Shown: positions 49,925 to 58,253 of the stretch, one piece after another
Layout: each line of letters opens with the position of its first letter
Position numbering within the stretch: position 1 is the stretch's first letter
Assembly (NCBI RefSeq): GCF_900547735.1
Contig: NZ_URHZ01000011.1
Location: 1-64,000 of the forward strand
Direction: 5' to 3'
DNA length: 64,000 nt
From: an uncultured Clostridium sp.
GTDB lineage: Bacteria > Bacillota > Clostridia > Lachnospirales > Lachnospiraceae
Made by a program: the position numbers and the translations under genes
Notes under the pieces: model-generated
What the model saw: the letters and a program-made list of their open reading frames with translations, nothing else
Told to the model about the DNA's origin: nothing
Databases searched by the model: none

Positions 49925-50767
49925 CTACATAATTTTATTGCAATCGATGGCGGCCTGCGTGCGTTTCAGGCACTTCGAATAGTCTTTTTTCGTCTTGGTG
50001 ATGTAACCCAGGTAAAGGACGTCCAGGATGAACTGATCCGCCACCCTCCGGGTCGCTTTATCTCTCCCGATTGTCAAATCACTGACCGAGATGAACAGGC
50101 TGATATCGGTATATTTTAAAAGCGGAGACTTGTTCATCTTTGTGATGCTGATGGTGGTCGCCCCTCTCTTTTTGGCAATTTTCATGGCCTGTACCACATT
50201 TCTTGAACGACCCTCATAGGAAACGGCCAATGCCACGTCCCCTGGTCCCAGGTTGTCCGCAATCGTATATTGCAGCATGACGTCGCTGTGGGCGGAACAG
50301 GGAATTCCAAGCCGGCAGAATTTCATAAATGCAAACTGGCAGGCCGCATAGGCGTCCCCCACACCAAAGAAGTGAATGGATTTTGCCCCTATCATTGCAT
50401 TTAAGGCGTCCGTATACCCTTCATTTGCCAGAACCATGGTGTTCTGCAGCGTCTGTACATTGCTCTGGAAAACCTTCTTTAATATTACGGAAATATCATC
50501 CGACTCCTCGATTTCCTCCTCGTGAACTTCACTTCCGTCCGCCATGGCAAGGATAAAAGCATCCTTCAGGTCCATGTATCCGTGATATCCCATCCTTTTG
50601 CAGAAACGGATGACCGATGCCTCGCTGCTGTTGGACTCCGCGGCTATCTGAGCCAGCGTAAGATGTGTAATGGCGTCCGGATTTTCTACCAGCGCCTGTG
50701 CAAAAGCTTTCTCCGCCCTCGGCAGGGAGGGGATTAAAAATCTGATTTTCACTAACAATTCATTCAT
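49925..50767 (-). CDS. MurR/RpiR family transcriptional regulator
   Basis: A 280-residue regulator: N-terminal HTH_6 domain (ITHLTLAQIAAESNSSEAS and VIRFCKRMGYHGY, residues about 35-65) and a SIS sugar-phosphate-binding domain (about 125-260, FFGVGDAYAACQFA, AVSYEGRSRNVV). First gene of the sugar operon and its likely regulator; the effector is probably a phosphorylated intermediate of the pathway. GGAGGAAAAAC precedes the ATG. Confidence 0.92.
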   Translation of the reverse strand: MNELLVKIRFLIPSLPRAEKAFAQALVENPDAITHLTLAQIAAESNSSEASVIRFCKRMGYHGYMDLKDAFILAMADGSEVHEEEIEESDDISVILKKVFQSNVQTLQNTMVLANEGYTDALNAMIGAKSIHFFGVGDAYAACQFAFMKFCRLGIPCSAHSDVMLQYTIADNLGPGDVALAVSYEGRSRNVVQAMKIAKKRGATTISITKMNKSPLLKYTDISLFISVSDLTIGRDKATRRVADQFILDVLYLGYITKTKKDYSKCLKRTQAAIDCNKIM

Positions 50768-50815
50768 GTTTTTCCTCCATAATCAGATTTTGCAAATGAA
50801 GTTTTTCTTATAATC

Positions 50816-50844
50816 ATTATAGTAATTGCAAAAACTGAAGTAAA
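50816..50844 (-). promoter_or_regulatory. Promoter of the sugar operon
   Basis: TTTACT (50839-50844) and TATAAT (50816-50821) on the minus strand, 17 bases apart, about 50 bases before the RpiR start codon. Confidence 0.75.
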
Positions 50845-50945
50845 TATAGTATGTTTTTTTTATCTAGTATAGCAGATTTATCCCATCTTTCATTGTTAGA
50901 TCTGCACAATTTTTAGTCTATTTTAGGTTGTTTTTCCCTTTTCCC

Positions 50946-50960
50946 ACTTCAATTTGAAGT
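50946..50960. promoter_or_regulatory. Candidate RpiR operator
   Basis: ACTTCAA-T-TTGAAGT is a perfect 15-base palindrome about 100 bases upstream of the -35 box. Half-sites TGAAGT also occur near 50787 (beyond the start of transcription) and at 50836, overlapping the -35 box. Confidence 0.5.
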
Positions 50961-51058
50961 TTCTAAAAATAGTAAATACTTCACTTTTATTTTTAGCATT
51001 TGAAAATAATGATATGTCACCCTATCGCTATTTTCATGTCCGTTTGTCCGGTTCTCAA

Positions 51059-51103
51059 AACAACGAAAAGCACGCTTCGCAAACTTTTCATTGCCGCTCA
51101 ATA
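51059..51103 (-). repeat. Dispersed palindromic repeat, copy C
   Basis: Third copy of the element at 9486 and 17900: GAAAAG-CACGC-TTC-GC-AAA-CTTTTC then ATTGCCGCTCAA. Directly adjoins the terminator at 51103, as copy B adjoins its terminator. Confidence 0.75.
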
Positions 51104-51176
51104 AAAAAGAGTGAAATAAAAAAGAGTCGAAACCGAAAAATAACGGTTTTCACTCTTTTTTATTTCACTCTTTTTT
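51103..51176. terminator. Very long bidirectional terminator
   Basis: Arms 51103-51127 and 51152-51176 are perfectly complementary over 25 bases (AAAAAAGAGTGAAATAAAAA type), with a further inner GAAACCG/CGGTTTTC stem. T-runs on both strands. It ends the SRAP transcript. Confidence 0.9.
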
Positions 51177-51212
51177 TATTTATTGACGCGCAGACTGTAG
51201 AGAAATGTCATC

Positions 51213-51770
51213 TCAGATAAATTCAAACGTCTGCTGCTCATAGTCCATGGTGCTTTTCAGCTCCCCGGGCGTCTGTTTCAGCAGTTCCCGGTAATCTCCG
51301 CCGTCCGACAGCCAGCTTTCAAGCTGTTCCTGTTTCAGAATAAACGGCATCCTGTCATGAATTTTCCTCACGGATTCGTTGGGTTCCGTCGTCAAAATCA
51401 CGAAATGGGGTTCGGCGCCCTCAAACCGGTAACAGCCTGCAAAATACAGTTTTCTTCCCGCCGCGGGTTCGAAAACTGCTTTTTCACCCGCACGGTTCCA
51501 TTCATAGAAGCCGCCGGCCGGTACCGCCACGCGGCGCCTGGCCATGCACTCCCGGAACATCGCCTTTTCCGGCGCAGTTTCCACGCGCGCGTTATAAACC
51601 GTCTGCCCGCTGCCCCTGCCCTCGCTGACTGCTGGATGAAAGCCCCAGTACATCTTCCTTCTCACTATCGTTTTGCCCCTCTCCGAAACCAGCACCGCCG
51701 CTTCGTCGCAGGGACGCACATCTGTCCGGATTCCGGACGTTTCATCTTCCGTAAAATATCTGCTGCACAT
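51213..51770 (-). CDS. SOS response-associated peptidase (SRAP/YedK-HMCES family)
   Basis: A 185-residue SRAP protein, which forms a covalent link with abasic sites in single-stranded DNA and protects them. The N-terminus MCSRYF exposes the catalytic Cys2 after Met removal; NARVET (about 65), VPAGGFYEW (about 95) and KIHDRMPFIL (about 150) hold the other active-site residues. ATG 51770 is required for Cys2 and has GGAAGAG before it. Downstream of rlmB on the same strand. Confidence 0.93.
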   Translation of the reverse strand: MCSRYFTEDETSGIRTDVRPCDEAAVLVSERGKTIVRRKMYWGFHPAVSEGRGSGQTVYNARVETAPEKAMFRECMARRRVAVPAGGFYEWNRAGEKAVFEPAAGRKLYFAGCYRFEGAEPHFVILTTEPNESVRKIHDRMPFILKQEQLESWLSDGGDYRELLKQTPGELKSTMDYEQQTFEFI

Positions 51771-51843
51771 AATCTCTTCCGTATGTCCTGAATGGTTACT
51801 GTTCACAGCCCTGCAAAAACGCAGTTCTGTAGGCGGTAAGGCC

Positions 51844-52650
51844 CTAATTCATCCTCTGTCTTACTATCTCATAGGCAAGAACACCGGCCGCCACCGAGGC
51901 ATTCAGTGAATCGATATCGCCCTTCATCGGGATGGAGGCCACCATATCGCATTTTTCCTTCACAAGGCGGCTGACGCCGTCTCCCTCGCCTCCGATTACC
52001 AGTCCAATCGGCCCTTTCAGGTTCAGGCGGTACATCACCTCTCCGCCCATATCGGCACAGACGAACCAGAGTCCCTTTTCCTTCAGCTCCTCAATGGTGG
52101 CTGAAATATTGGTCACCTTGGCAACCGGCGTATAATTGATCGCACCGGCCGACGTCTTCGCCACCGTGGAAGTGAGTCCGACGGCCCGTCTTTTCGGTAT
52201 GATTACCCCGTGTGCACCCGCCTGGTTGGCCGTCCTGATGATCGCGCCCAGATTATGCGGATCCTCGATTCCGTCCAGAATAAAGAGAAACGGCGGCTCG
52301 CCCTTCTCCTCAGCCAGTTTAAACATATCCTCTATTTCCGCGTATTTGTATGCGGCGGCATAGGCGATCACGCCCTGGTGTTTCCCGGTATCGGAGAGCT
52401 GATCCAGTCTCTCTTTCGCAACATAATTGATAATCGTATCCTGTTTTCTGGCTTCCCTGGTGATGGTCTTCACCGGGCCGTCCTGGCAGCCGTCCAGCAC
52501 AAAGAGCTTGTCTATCGTCTTTCCCGAACGGAACGCCTCCAGCACCGCATTGCGCCCCTCTATCGTCAGTTCTTCAAATCTTACACTGTCTTCACCTGCA
52601 TCGTTTCCGGTATCTCCGGCTTTGCAGGCGCTGGTGTCATTCTGTTTCAT
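51844..52650 (-). CDS. rlmB: 23S rRNA (guanosine-2'-O-)-methyltransferase
   Basis: A 268-residue SpoU/TrmH-type methyltransferase that methylates G2251 of 23S rRNA. An N-terminal L30e-like substrate domain (IEGRNAVLEAFRSGKTIDKL) is followed by the knotted SAM domain with LDGIEDPHNLGAIIRTA, LVIGGEGDGVS and SIPMKGDIDSLNASVA. The first 30 residues are an acidic extension. Start chosen at ATG 52650; the frame overlaps mrnC by 14 bases. Part of cysS-mrnC-rlmB. Confidence 0.94.
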   Translation of the reverse strand: MKQNDTSACKAGDTGNDAGEDSVRFEELTIEGRNAVLEAFRSGKTIDKLFVLDGCQDGPVKTITREARKQDTIINYVAKERLDQLSDTGKHQGVIAYAAAYKYAEIEDMFKLAEEKGEPPFLFILDGIEDPHNLGAIIRTANQAGAHGVIIPKRRAVGLTSTVAKTSAGAINYTPVAKVTNISATIEELKEKGLWFVCADMGGEVMYRLNLKGPIGLVIGGEGDGVSRLVKEKCDMVASIPMKGDIDSLNASVAAGVLAYEIVRQRMN

Positions 52651-53128
52651 CCGTTTTACTTTCCTCCTGCCCATTCAGCGCTTCCGGTCCGCCGTCCGCC
52701 TCAATCTCGCCCAACTTTGAAAGGCCGTGGCCCAGCAGTTCAGCCATCCTCCCCATCTGTTCCGTCAGGTAGAGATATCCCATCAGGGCCTCAAATCCGG
52801 TTGCCATCCTGTAGTCTTTCATTGTGGCATGCTTTGCCATTGTCACCGATTTGGCGTTTCTGCCTCTTCTGTATACGGCCTTTTCCTCCTCGGTCAGCTC
52901 TTCCTCCAAAACCTTATAGAAATTGGCCTGGGCCTCCGCCTTGACAAGGCCTGCCGTCCTCTTATGCATCTTGTTGACCTGGGTGTTGCCGTGATTCATG
53001 ACAAAGGTGCGGATTGCCAGCTCATAAACGGCATCCCCCAGATATGCCAAGGCCAGGGGAGAATATTCCCTGGCCTCTACTTCTTTCAATTTCAGTGCTT
53101 CTTTAAAACAGTTCAGGCACGTTTCCAT
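52637..53128 (-). CDS. mrnC: Mini-ribonuclease III
   Basis: A 163-residue RNase III catalytic domain without the dsRNA-binding domain, the enzyme that matures 23S rRNA ends in Firmicutes. Catalytic motifs are LAYLGDAVYELAIR (about 27) and GFEALMGYLYLTEQ (about 113). Overlaps the end of cysS by 16 bases and the start of rlmB by 14, the classical operon. Confidence 0.95.
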   Translation of the reverse strand: METCLNCFKEALKLKEVEAREYSPLALAYLGDAVYELAIRTFVMNHGNTQVNKMHKRTAGLVKAEAQANFYKVLEEELTEEEKAVYRRGRNAKSVTMAKHATMKDYRMATGFEALMGYLYLTEQMGRMAELLGHGLSKLGEIEADGGPEALNGQEESKTDETE

Positions 53129-54516
53129 TTGACGCCCTCTCTTGTGTCTTCCAGGACAATTCCCATGTCCAGAAGTTTTCCGCGGATCTCGTCTGCCAGG
53201 GCAAAGTTCTTGTCTTTTCTGGCCTGCTGTCTCTGCGCAATCATATCCTCGATCTCGCTGTCCAGGATTTCTTCTTTCTTCTCCGTAATGATTCCGAGTA
53301 CGTCACAGAGCTTCTCGATAGTTTCCTTCATCCAGGTTAAATATTCCTCAGACGCTCCGGCAGCCGTCGTATTGCTGAATTTCACCAGCTCGAAAATGGC
53401 GGAAATCGCGTCGGCCGTGTTGAAATCGTCGTCCATGGCGTCTTCAAACTTCTGAACGTATTCCTTCGCAGCGATTATATTCTCTTTCTCAGCGTCCGTC
53501 ATCACGCCTTCTGCCGTCTTCAGTCCGTCATTCAGCTTCTCTACCGCCGTGAGGATTCTCTCAAGGCCGTTCTTGGAAGCTTCCATCAGCTCGGCGCTGA
53601 AGTTGAGCGGGCTTCTGTAGTGGGCGCTCAGCATAAAGAAACGCAGAACCTGAAGGTCATACTTCTCACTGATTTCCCTGACAGTAAAGAAATTGCCGAG
53701 GGACTTCGACATCTTCCTGTTGTCAATGTTTAAAAATGCATTATGCATCCAGTATTTTGCAAAATTTGTGCCGTTGGACGCCTCGCTCTGTGCAATCTCA
53801 TTCTCATGGTGCGGGAAAATCAGATCCTCTCCGCCCGCATGGATGTCGATGGAATCGCCCAGATATTTCTTGGACATAACGGAGCACTCGATGTGCCAGC
53901 CCGGACGGCCGTTGCACCACGGTGACTCCCAGTACGGCTCCCCGTCTTTCTTCGGTTTCCAGAGCACGAAGTCGGTCGGATCTTCCTTATCTTCCTCTCC
54001 CGTCACCTTGATCTCGCGGAAACCCGACTGGAGATCTTCCAGATTCTTATGGGACAGCTTTCCATAGCCGTCAAACGACTTGGTGCGGAAGTATACCGTG
54101 CCGTCTTTGCCCGTGTAGGCATGGCCCTTGTCGATCAGATCCTGAATCATGTCGAGCATGCCGCAGATTTCCTCCGTTGCCAGCGGATGGGTGGTGGCCG
54201 GTTTCACGTTCATCATCGCCATATCTTTCTTGCACTCTTCGATATATCTCTTGGAGATGGTGTCGGCGTCCACGCCCTCTTCGATTGCCTTTTTAATAAT
54301 CTTGTCATCCACGTCGGTAAAGTTGGATACATAGTTCACTTCATATCCCTTGTACTCAAAATAACGTCTTACCGTGTCAAATACAATCATCGGCCTTGCG
54401 TTGCCGATATGAATAAAATTGTATACGGTTGGCCCGCATACATACATCTTAACCTTGCCTTCTTCCAGGGGGACAAATTCTTCCTTTTTTCTGGACAGAG
54501 TGTTGAAAATTTTCAT
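53113..54516 (-). CDS. cysS: Cysteinyl-tRNA synthetase
   Basis: A 467-residue class I synthetase. The zinc-site cysteine is in MYVCGPTVYNF, the HIGH motif is FIHIGNARPM (about 35), other zinc ligands are in WHIECSVMS and FPHHENEIAQ, and the KMSKS loop is in NRKMSKSLGNFF (about 267). C-terminal helical DALR-type domain. First gene of the cysS-mrnC-rlmB operon. Confidence 0.97.
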   Translation of the reverse strand: MKIFNTLSRKKEEFVPLEEGKVKMYVCGPTVYNFIHIGNARPMIVFDTVRRYFEYKGYEVNYVSNFTDVDDKIIKKAIEEGVDADTISKRYIEECKKDMAMMNVKPATTHPLATEEICGMLDMIQDLIDKGHAYTGKDGTVYFRTKSFDGYGKLSHKNLEDLQSGFREIKVTGEEDKEDPTDFVLWKPKKDGEPYWESPWCNGRPGWHIECSVMSKKYLGDSIDIHAGGEDLIFPHHENEIAQSEASNGTNFAKYWMHNAFLNIDNRKMSKSLGNFFTVREISEKYDLQVLRFFMLSAHYRSPLNFSAELMEASKNGLERILTAVEKLNDGLKTAEGVMTDAEKENIIAAKEYVQKFEDAMDDDFNTADAISAIFELVKFSNTTAAGASEEYLTWMKETIEKLCDVLGIITEKKEEILDSEIEDMIAQRQQARKDKNFALADEIRGKLLDMGIVLEDTREGVKWKRA

Positions 54517-54585
54517 ACTTTGCTTCTCCTGTTATTTCTTATCGTTATGATTGAATTTCCTTTTTATTAACTTACCTTCTTTGAT

Positions 54586-55134
54586 TTACCTGGCAGCCGA
54601 ACAGCCGGAGCAGCCTCCGCAGCCGGAGCCCTGCATCATTTCCCTATCATAGCAGTAATTGTCTACCGTCGTCAACAGGGTAATTGCCTGGGATGAAATT
54701 CCCTCTCCGCTTCCGGTGAACCCAAGGCCCTCCTCCGTCGTCGCTTTGACATTGACACGGCTCTTCTCAATGCCGAGAGCCCCGGCGATATTCTCCATCA
54801 TCTGCGGACGGTAGGCCAGAAGCTTCGGCTTCTGGGCAATGATTGTCGCATCGATATTCTCTATAATATAACAGTTCTCCTCCAGCAGCTTTCCTACGTG
54901 CTTTAACAGCTCAATACTGGATATTCCCTTGTAGGCAGGGTCCGTATCGGGAAAATGTTCTCCGATATCTCCAAGCGCAGCCGCTCCTAAAAGAGCGTCC
55001 ATCACCGCATGCACCAGTACATCGGCGTCAGAATGGCCCAGCAGGCCTTTCTCATATGGTATTTTTACGCCGCCGAGGATCAAATCCCGGCCCTCCGTCA
55101 GTCTATGGACATCATATCCCTGTCCGATTCTCAT
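54586..55134 (-). CDS. ispF: 2-C-methyl-D-erythritol 2,4-cyclodiphosphate synthase
   Basis: A 182-residue enzyme of the MEP isoprenoid pathway. Metal-binding GYDVHRLTEGR at the N-terminus, LLGHSDADVLVHAVMDALLG (about 35), and IDATIIAQKPKL (about 100) are clear. AAAGGAT lies seven bases before ATG 55134. The family ends near residue 158; here a 23-residue tail ending GSGCGGCSGCSAAR adds a cysteine-glycine motif not seen in the usual enzyme. Confidence 0.95.
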   Translation of the reverse strand: MRIGQGYDVHRLTEGRDLILGGVKIPYEKGLLGHSDADVLVHAVMDALLGAAALGDIGEHFPDTDPAYKGISSIELLKHVGKLLEENCYIIENIDATIIAQKPKLLAYRPQMMENIAGALGIEKSRVNVKATTEEGLGFTGSGEGISSQAITLLTTVDNYCYDREMMQGSGCGGCSGCSAAR

Positions 55135-55181
55135 ATTGTCTATCCTTTCTGTCATTCAATTTAGTCATTCAGTTTACTTCC

Positions 55182-56105
55182 TTATACAATGATCCTGACC
55201 TTCCGCTCAATACAGCGCACATGCAGATCGCTCTGGTACAGACAGCTCTCCCCATCCACATGAACCGCCATCGGCCTGTCCGTGTGAATCTGGACTTCCC
55301 TGCACTGGTAAGTTCTGAGTCCCTTATTATGGGAACGTTTTAACAGAGAACGCCAGAGGATCGACAGCACCTGCATCTTCGAAGAATGGCTGACCGCACA
55401 AATCTCCAGTCTGCCGTCACTGCAGTCCGCTTTGGGCGCAAACTTGAATCCGCTCCCCTCAAAAGGATGGATATGCGCAGATATAAAATAGATATAATTA
55501 AATTCTACCCTCTTATTTCCGTCCAGCACGATATAGCCCTTCGCAGGCCTTGCCATCAGGTACTGCTTGATTCCGACAAGAATGTAGTTCATCTTCTGAA
55601 GATGAATCCGGTTGAACAGTGGTTTTACTCTTGAATAAAGAAGATTATGACAGACAGCCGCATCCAGGCCGATGCCGGCGCTCACGGCAAATCTGCGGTG
55701 TTTCACTACATCATCTCCGTAGGTGACAACGCCGTAGTCCATAAGTTTATGATATTTGGGATGGAGAACCTTCTTTAAACATTTTCTCGGGGAGTGCGGA
55801 AGTTTCAGGCTCCTGGCAAGATCATTGCCGGAACCGGTCGGAATATACCCAAGCGTAATCGTATTGCAAAAAGAAAGACCGTCCAGCACTTCATTAACCG
55901 TACCGTCTCCTCCAACAACCACAATGATCTTAGGTTCCTTGCACCCCTTCGTAAGCTGATCGGCAAACTCGGCCGCCTGTCCCGGCCTCTCCGTCAGAAA
56001 TGCCTTGTATTCCACGCATTCCAGCTTCAGCAGTTTTTCAATTCTCTTCCAGACTTTATAACCGTATCCACTCCTGGAGTGGGGATTTATAATAAAATAA
56101 TACAT
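55182..56105 (-). CDS. Diacylglycerol/lipid kinase family protein (YegS/DgkB-like)
   Basis: A 307-residue lipid kinase with the nucleotide-binding GGDGTVNEVLDGL (about 63) and the GYIPTGSGNDLARSL loop (about 90). The N-terminus MYYFIINPHSRSG is typical. It phosphorylates diacylglycerol or a related lipid at the membrane. GGAGG precedes ATG 56105. No operon partner except ispF 48 bases downstream. Confidence 0.92.
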   Translation of the reverse strand: MYYFIINPHSRSGYGYKVWKRIEKLLKLECVEYKAFLTERPGQAAEFADQLTKGCKEPKIIVVVGGDGTVNEVLDGLSFCNTITLGYIPTGSGNDLARSLKLPHSPRKCLKKVLHPKYHKLMDYGVVTYGDDVVKHRRFAVSAGIGLDAAVCHNLLYSRVKPLFNRIHLQKMNYILVGIKQYLMARPAKGYIVLDGNKRVEFNYIYFISAHIHPFEGSGFKFAPKADCSDGRLEICAVSHSSKMQVLSILWRSLLKRSHNKGLRTYQCREVQIHTDRPMAVHVDGESCLYQSDLHVRCIERKVRIIV

Positions 56106-56292
56106 CACAGCCTCCGTTGTTCTGTATATTTTAGTTACCATTCGCAGAACTGCCGAACCACTGCAGGGCTATGAACCGTAACATTTTAAAGCGGCCGCCG
56201 GCAGGCAGAAGACCGCAAAAACATCTGTTTTATTCACTGTTTTTAATTATAGCATACTTCATAGTAAAAAGAGAAGAAAATTTCTATAAAAT

Positions 56293-56336
56293 ATTGTCAA
56301 AAAAGTATTGACAATTGGAACAATAAATATTATACT
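56293..56336 (+). promoter_or_regulatory. tRNA-Val/tRNA-Met promoter with overlapping inverted repeat
   Basis: TTGACA (56308-56313), 17 bases, TATACT (56331-56336). ATTGTCAA (56293-56300) and TTGACAAT (56308-56315) form a perfect 8-bp inverted repeat covering the -35 box. Confidence 0.8.
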
Positions 56337-56369
56337 ATCTAAGCAGTCGCGATTGAGGGACATGCAAAT

Positions 56370-56442
56370 GGGGTCTTAGCTCAGCTGGGAGAGCATCTGC
56401 CTTACAAGCAGAGGGTCATAGGTTCGAGCCCTATAGGCCCCA
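56370..56442 (+). tRNA. tRNA-Val (anticodon UAC)
   Basis: 73 nt. GGGGTCT/AGGCCCC acceptor with one G-T pair, anticodon stem TCTGC/GCAGA with loop CTTACAA, T-arm TAGGTTCGAGCCCTA. Same transcript as tRNA-Met, 15 bases downstream. Confidence 0.95.
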
Positions 56443-56457
56443 TTGAAAACAAAATAT

Positions 56458-56531
56458 GGCGGAATAGCTCAGTTGGCTAGAGCACACGGTTCATACCCGT
56501 GGTGTCGAGAGTTCAAATCTCCCTTCCGCTA
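56458..56531 (+). tRNA. tRNA-Met (elongator, anticodon CAU)
   Basis: 74 nt. GGCGGAA/TTCCGCT acceptor with a G1-U72 pair, as in other Firmicute elongator tRNA-Met and unlike the initiator. Anticodon stem CACGG/CCGTG with loop TTCATAC. Its 3' end marks the change to AT-rich phage-like sequence. Confidence 0.94.
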
Positions 56532-56540
56532 CTAATTAAT

Positions 56541-56577
56541 AGCCCTGGAATCCTTATTTTATAATGGTTCCGGGGTT
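56541..56577 (+). terminator. Terminator of the tRNA-Val/tRNA-Met transcript
   Basis: AGCCCTGGAATC (56541-56552) pairs with GGTTCCGGGGTT (56566-56577), allowing G-U pairs, followed by TTT. Confidence 0.75.
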
Positions 56578-56581
56578 TTTG

Positions 56582-56907
56582 CTTTTGAAAAATCAACAAA
56601 ATTTGAATACTCACGTTGGAATTGTCGCATGATAAAGATGTTGCTTATATCAAGAAATTCCCAGGAATTATAGAATTCTCAAATGTCAATTCATACATTA
56701 GAATATGTCACTGATCAGAGTTTTCTAAGTCCTTGGGAATTTCTTTTCCAGGATATTCAATACAGGATTGGGAAATACTGCCTAATTTGCTAATGCCAGT
56801 ACAGAATATTGTCTCTCCCCTCCAGCAAGAATTTCAGGAGTGTAACCCCAAAGCCCAATAACGTAGTTTTAATTTCCGTCTGACCGTCCTTCAGCTTTGG
56901 ATATATA
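56582..56907. other. AT-rich spacer at the element boundary
   Basis: No gene. AAGAAATTCCCA (56652-56663) is the exact inverse of TGGGAATTTCTT (56734-56745), 70 bases apart. It could be the remains of an insertion or a folded RNA. Nothing else recognised. Confidence 0.4.
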
Positions 56908-57972
56908 TTAGTTTACATCATTGTAGAATGTATCTTTAATTCCTCTTTTAATCAAATTATCAATCGTTTTATCCAGTCGCAGCTTCCAAAAATTTCTGAA
57001 CCATACCTTATCGCCATAAAGTCTAACTAATATCGGACTAACCTTATAATAGCATTTAATAAATATTCTGCCATACCAGCTTTGACTCAGTACATAATCT
57101 CTATATCTTCTAAGTGCCCACACTTGAGGGCAGTTATAGGATCCATAGACACAAGTAGCAATGTAGCATCCCCCACCATTAGATGAAACTTCATTTATTG
57201 ATAAATATTTTTCAAATTTTCTTTTAAATGTATCTGATGCAACGATTTCCGGCACCTTTTCAGACCTATAGAATATGCTGTTTGTTATTTCTTCCATATT
57301 GTTTGGTTCTTCAAAAATTATTTTTTCTAAATTACAACAATAAAATGGAAATCCATTAATACACTTAACGCTGGCCGGAATTACAATCTCTCTTAAAGAC
57401 CTACAATTTGTAAAACATTCGCTTTCGATCTTTATAACTCCATCCGGAATTATCACCTCTTTCAATGATTCACATCCCGAAAATAGGTTTACATTTATTC
57501 TACGCAGGCCTTTTGGCAATTTGATCCGTTCCAAATTTGTGCAGTCACCAAAAGCCATAGCACCTATTGAAAAAATAGAATCCGGCAATACAATCTCTTT
57601 TAGATTTCTACAACTTAAAAATGCTCTACCTTCTATTAAGGTAACCGAACCAGGTAATATTATTTTTTCAATATTAATATTTCTACAAAAAGCCATCTCC
57701 CCAATAGTATTTATATATGACGGTACTTCAACAACTTTTTGTTCACCTTTGTATATGAGCAGCTTAGGTCCTTCCGTCTCGAAGTTGTTTTCTGTTGCAT
57801 TATTATAAATATTAACAACTGAATTAGATATATTATTCGTCATATTATAATTATTTACTACCTTCTCAGTTACAAAAGCGGTCCCACAATACTTGCATAT
57901 TCCCGCTTCCTTTGTCTCATCAACTTCAATATCTGCTCCACATTCTGTACATTTAGCTGCAACAAGTCCCAT
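56908..57972 (-). CDS. Leucine-rich repeat protein with N-terminal zinc ribbon and C-terminal CFI-box domain
   Basis: A 354-residue protein in three parts. Residues 1-35 hold a zinc ribbon (CTECGAD and CKYCGTAF). Residues about 75-250 are BspA-like LRR_5 repeats (IEKIILPGSVTLIEG, LKEIVLPDSIFSIG, and so on). The C-terminal 85 residues carry GGCYIATCVYGSYNCPQVWA and LRRYRDYVL, which I recognise as the CFI-box C-terminal domain seen on various Firmicute proteins. A polar Asn-rich linker separates the zinc ribbon from the repeats. No signal peptide, so probably cytoplasmic. Likely cargo of the mobile element; function unknown. Confidence 0.8.
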   Translation of the reverse strand: MGLVAAKCTECGADIEVDETKEAGICKYCGTAFVTEKVVNNYNMTNNISNSVVNIYNNATENNFETEGPKLLIYKGEQKVVEVPSYINTIGEMAFCRNINIEKIILPGSVTLIEGRAFLSCRNLKEIVLPDSIFSIGAMAFGDCTNLERIKLPKGLRRINVNLFSGCESLKEVIIPDGVIKIESECFTNCRSLREIVIPASVKCINGFPFYCCNLEKIIFEEPNNMEEITNSIFYRSEKVPEIVASDTFKRKFEKYLSINEVSSNGGGCYIATCVYGSYNCPQVWALRRYRDYVLSQSWYGRIFIKCYYKVSPILVRLYGDKVWFRNFWKLRLDKTIDNLIKRGIKDTFYNDVN

Positions 57973-58253
57973 TACAAATCCTCCCCCCTATTATGTATAT
58001 TACATGTAACTATAGTACCATTTTATCTCTATAAAAGGAAGTATAAACCACTGCTTAAGATATTTTAGGATCTTACCTAGCCATTTTGTATACAGAGTCT
58101 GATTCCAATTTTTCTTTTCCTATTAATAAGTTTTTTGATTTATGGGCAATCAGCTCACAAGAATCAAAGTTTCCCTTGAAAATGACATTTCACCAGGATT
58201 ACAAAATATTGTAATGCTTAACCGGATGGTAACTCTCTCCCGGCATCTGTATA

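Larger units (their letters stand above)
50768..51212. other. Regulatory and terminator region upstream of the sugar operon
   Basis: No gene. It contains the operon promoter (50816-50844), several TGAAGT/ACTTCA motifs including a palindrome (50946-50960), a copy of the dispersed repeat (51059-51103) and the large terminator of the SRAP-rlmB side (51103-51176). Confidence 0.65.
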
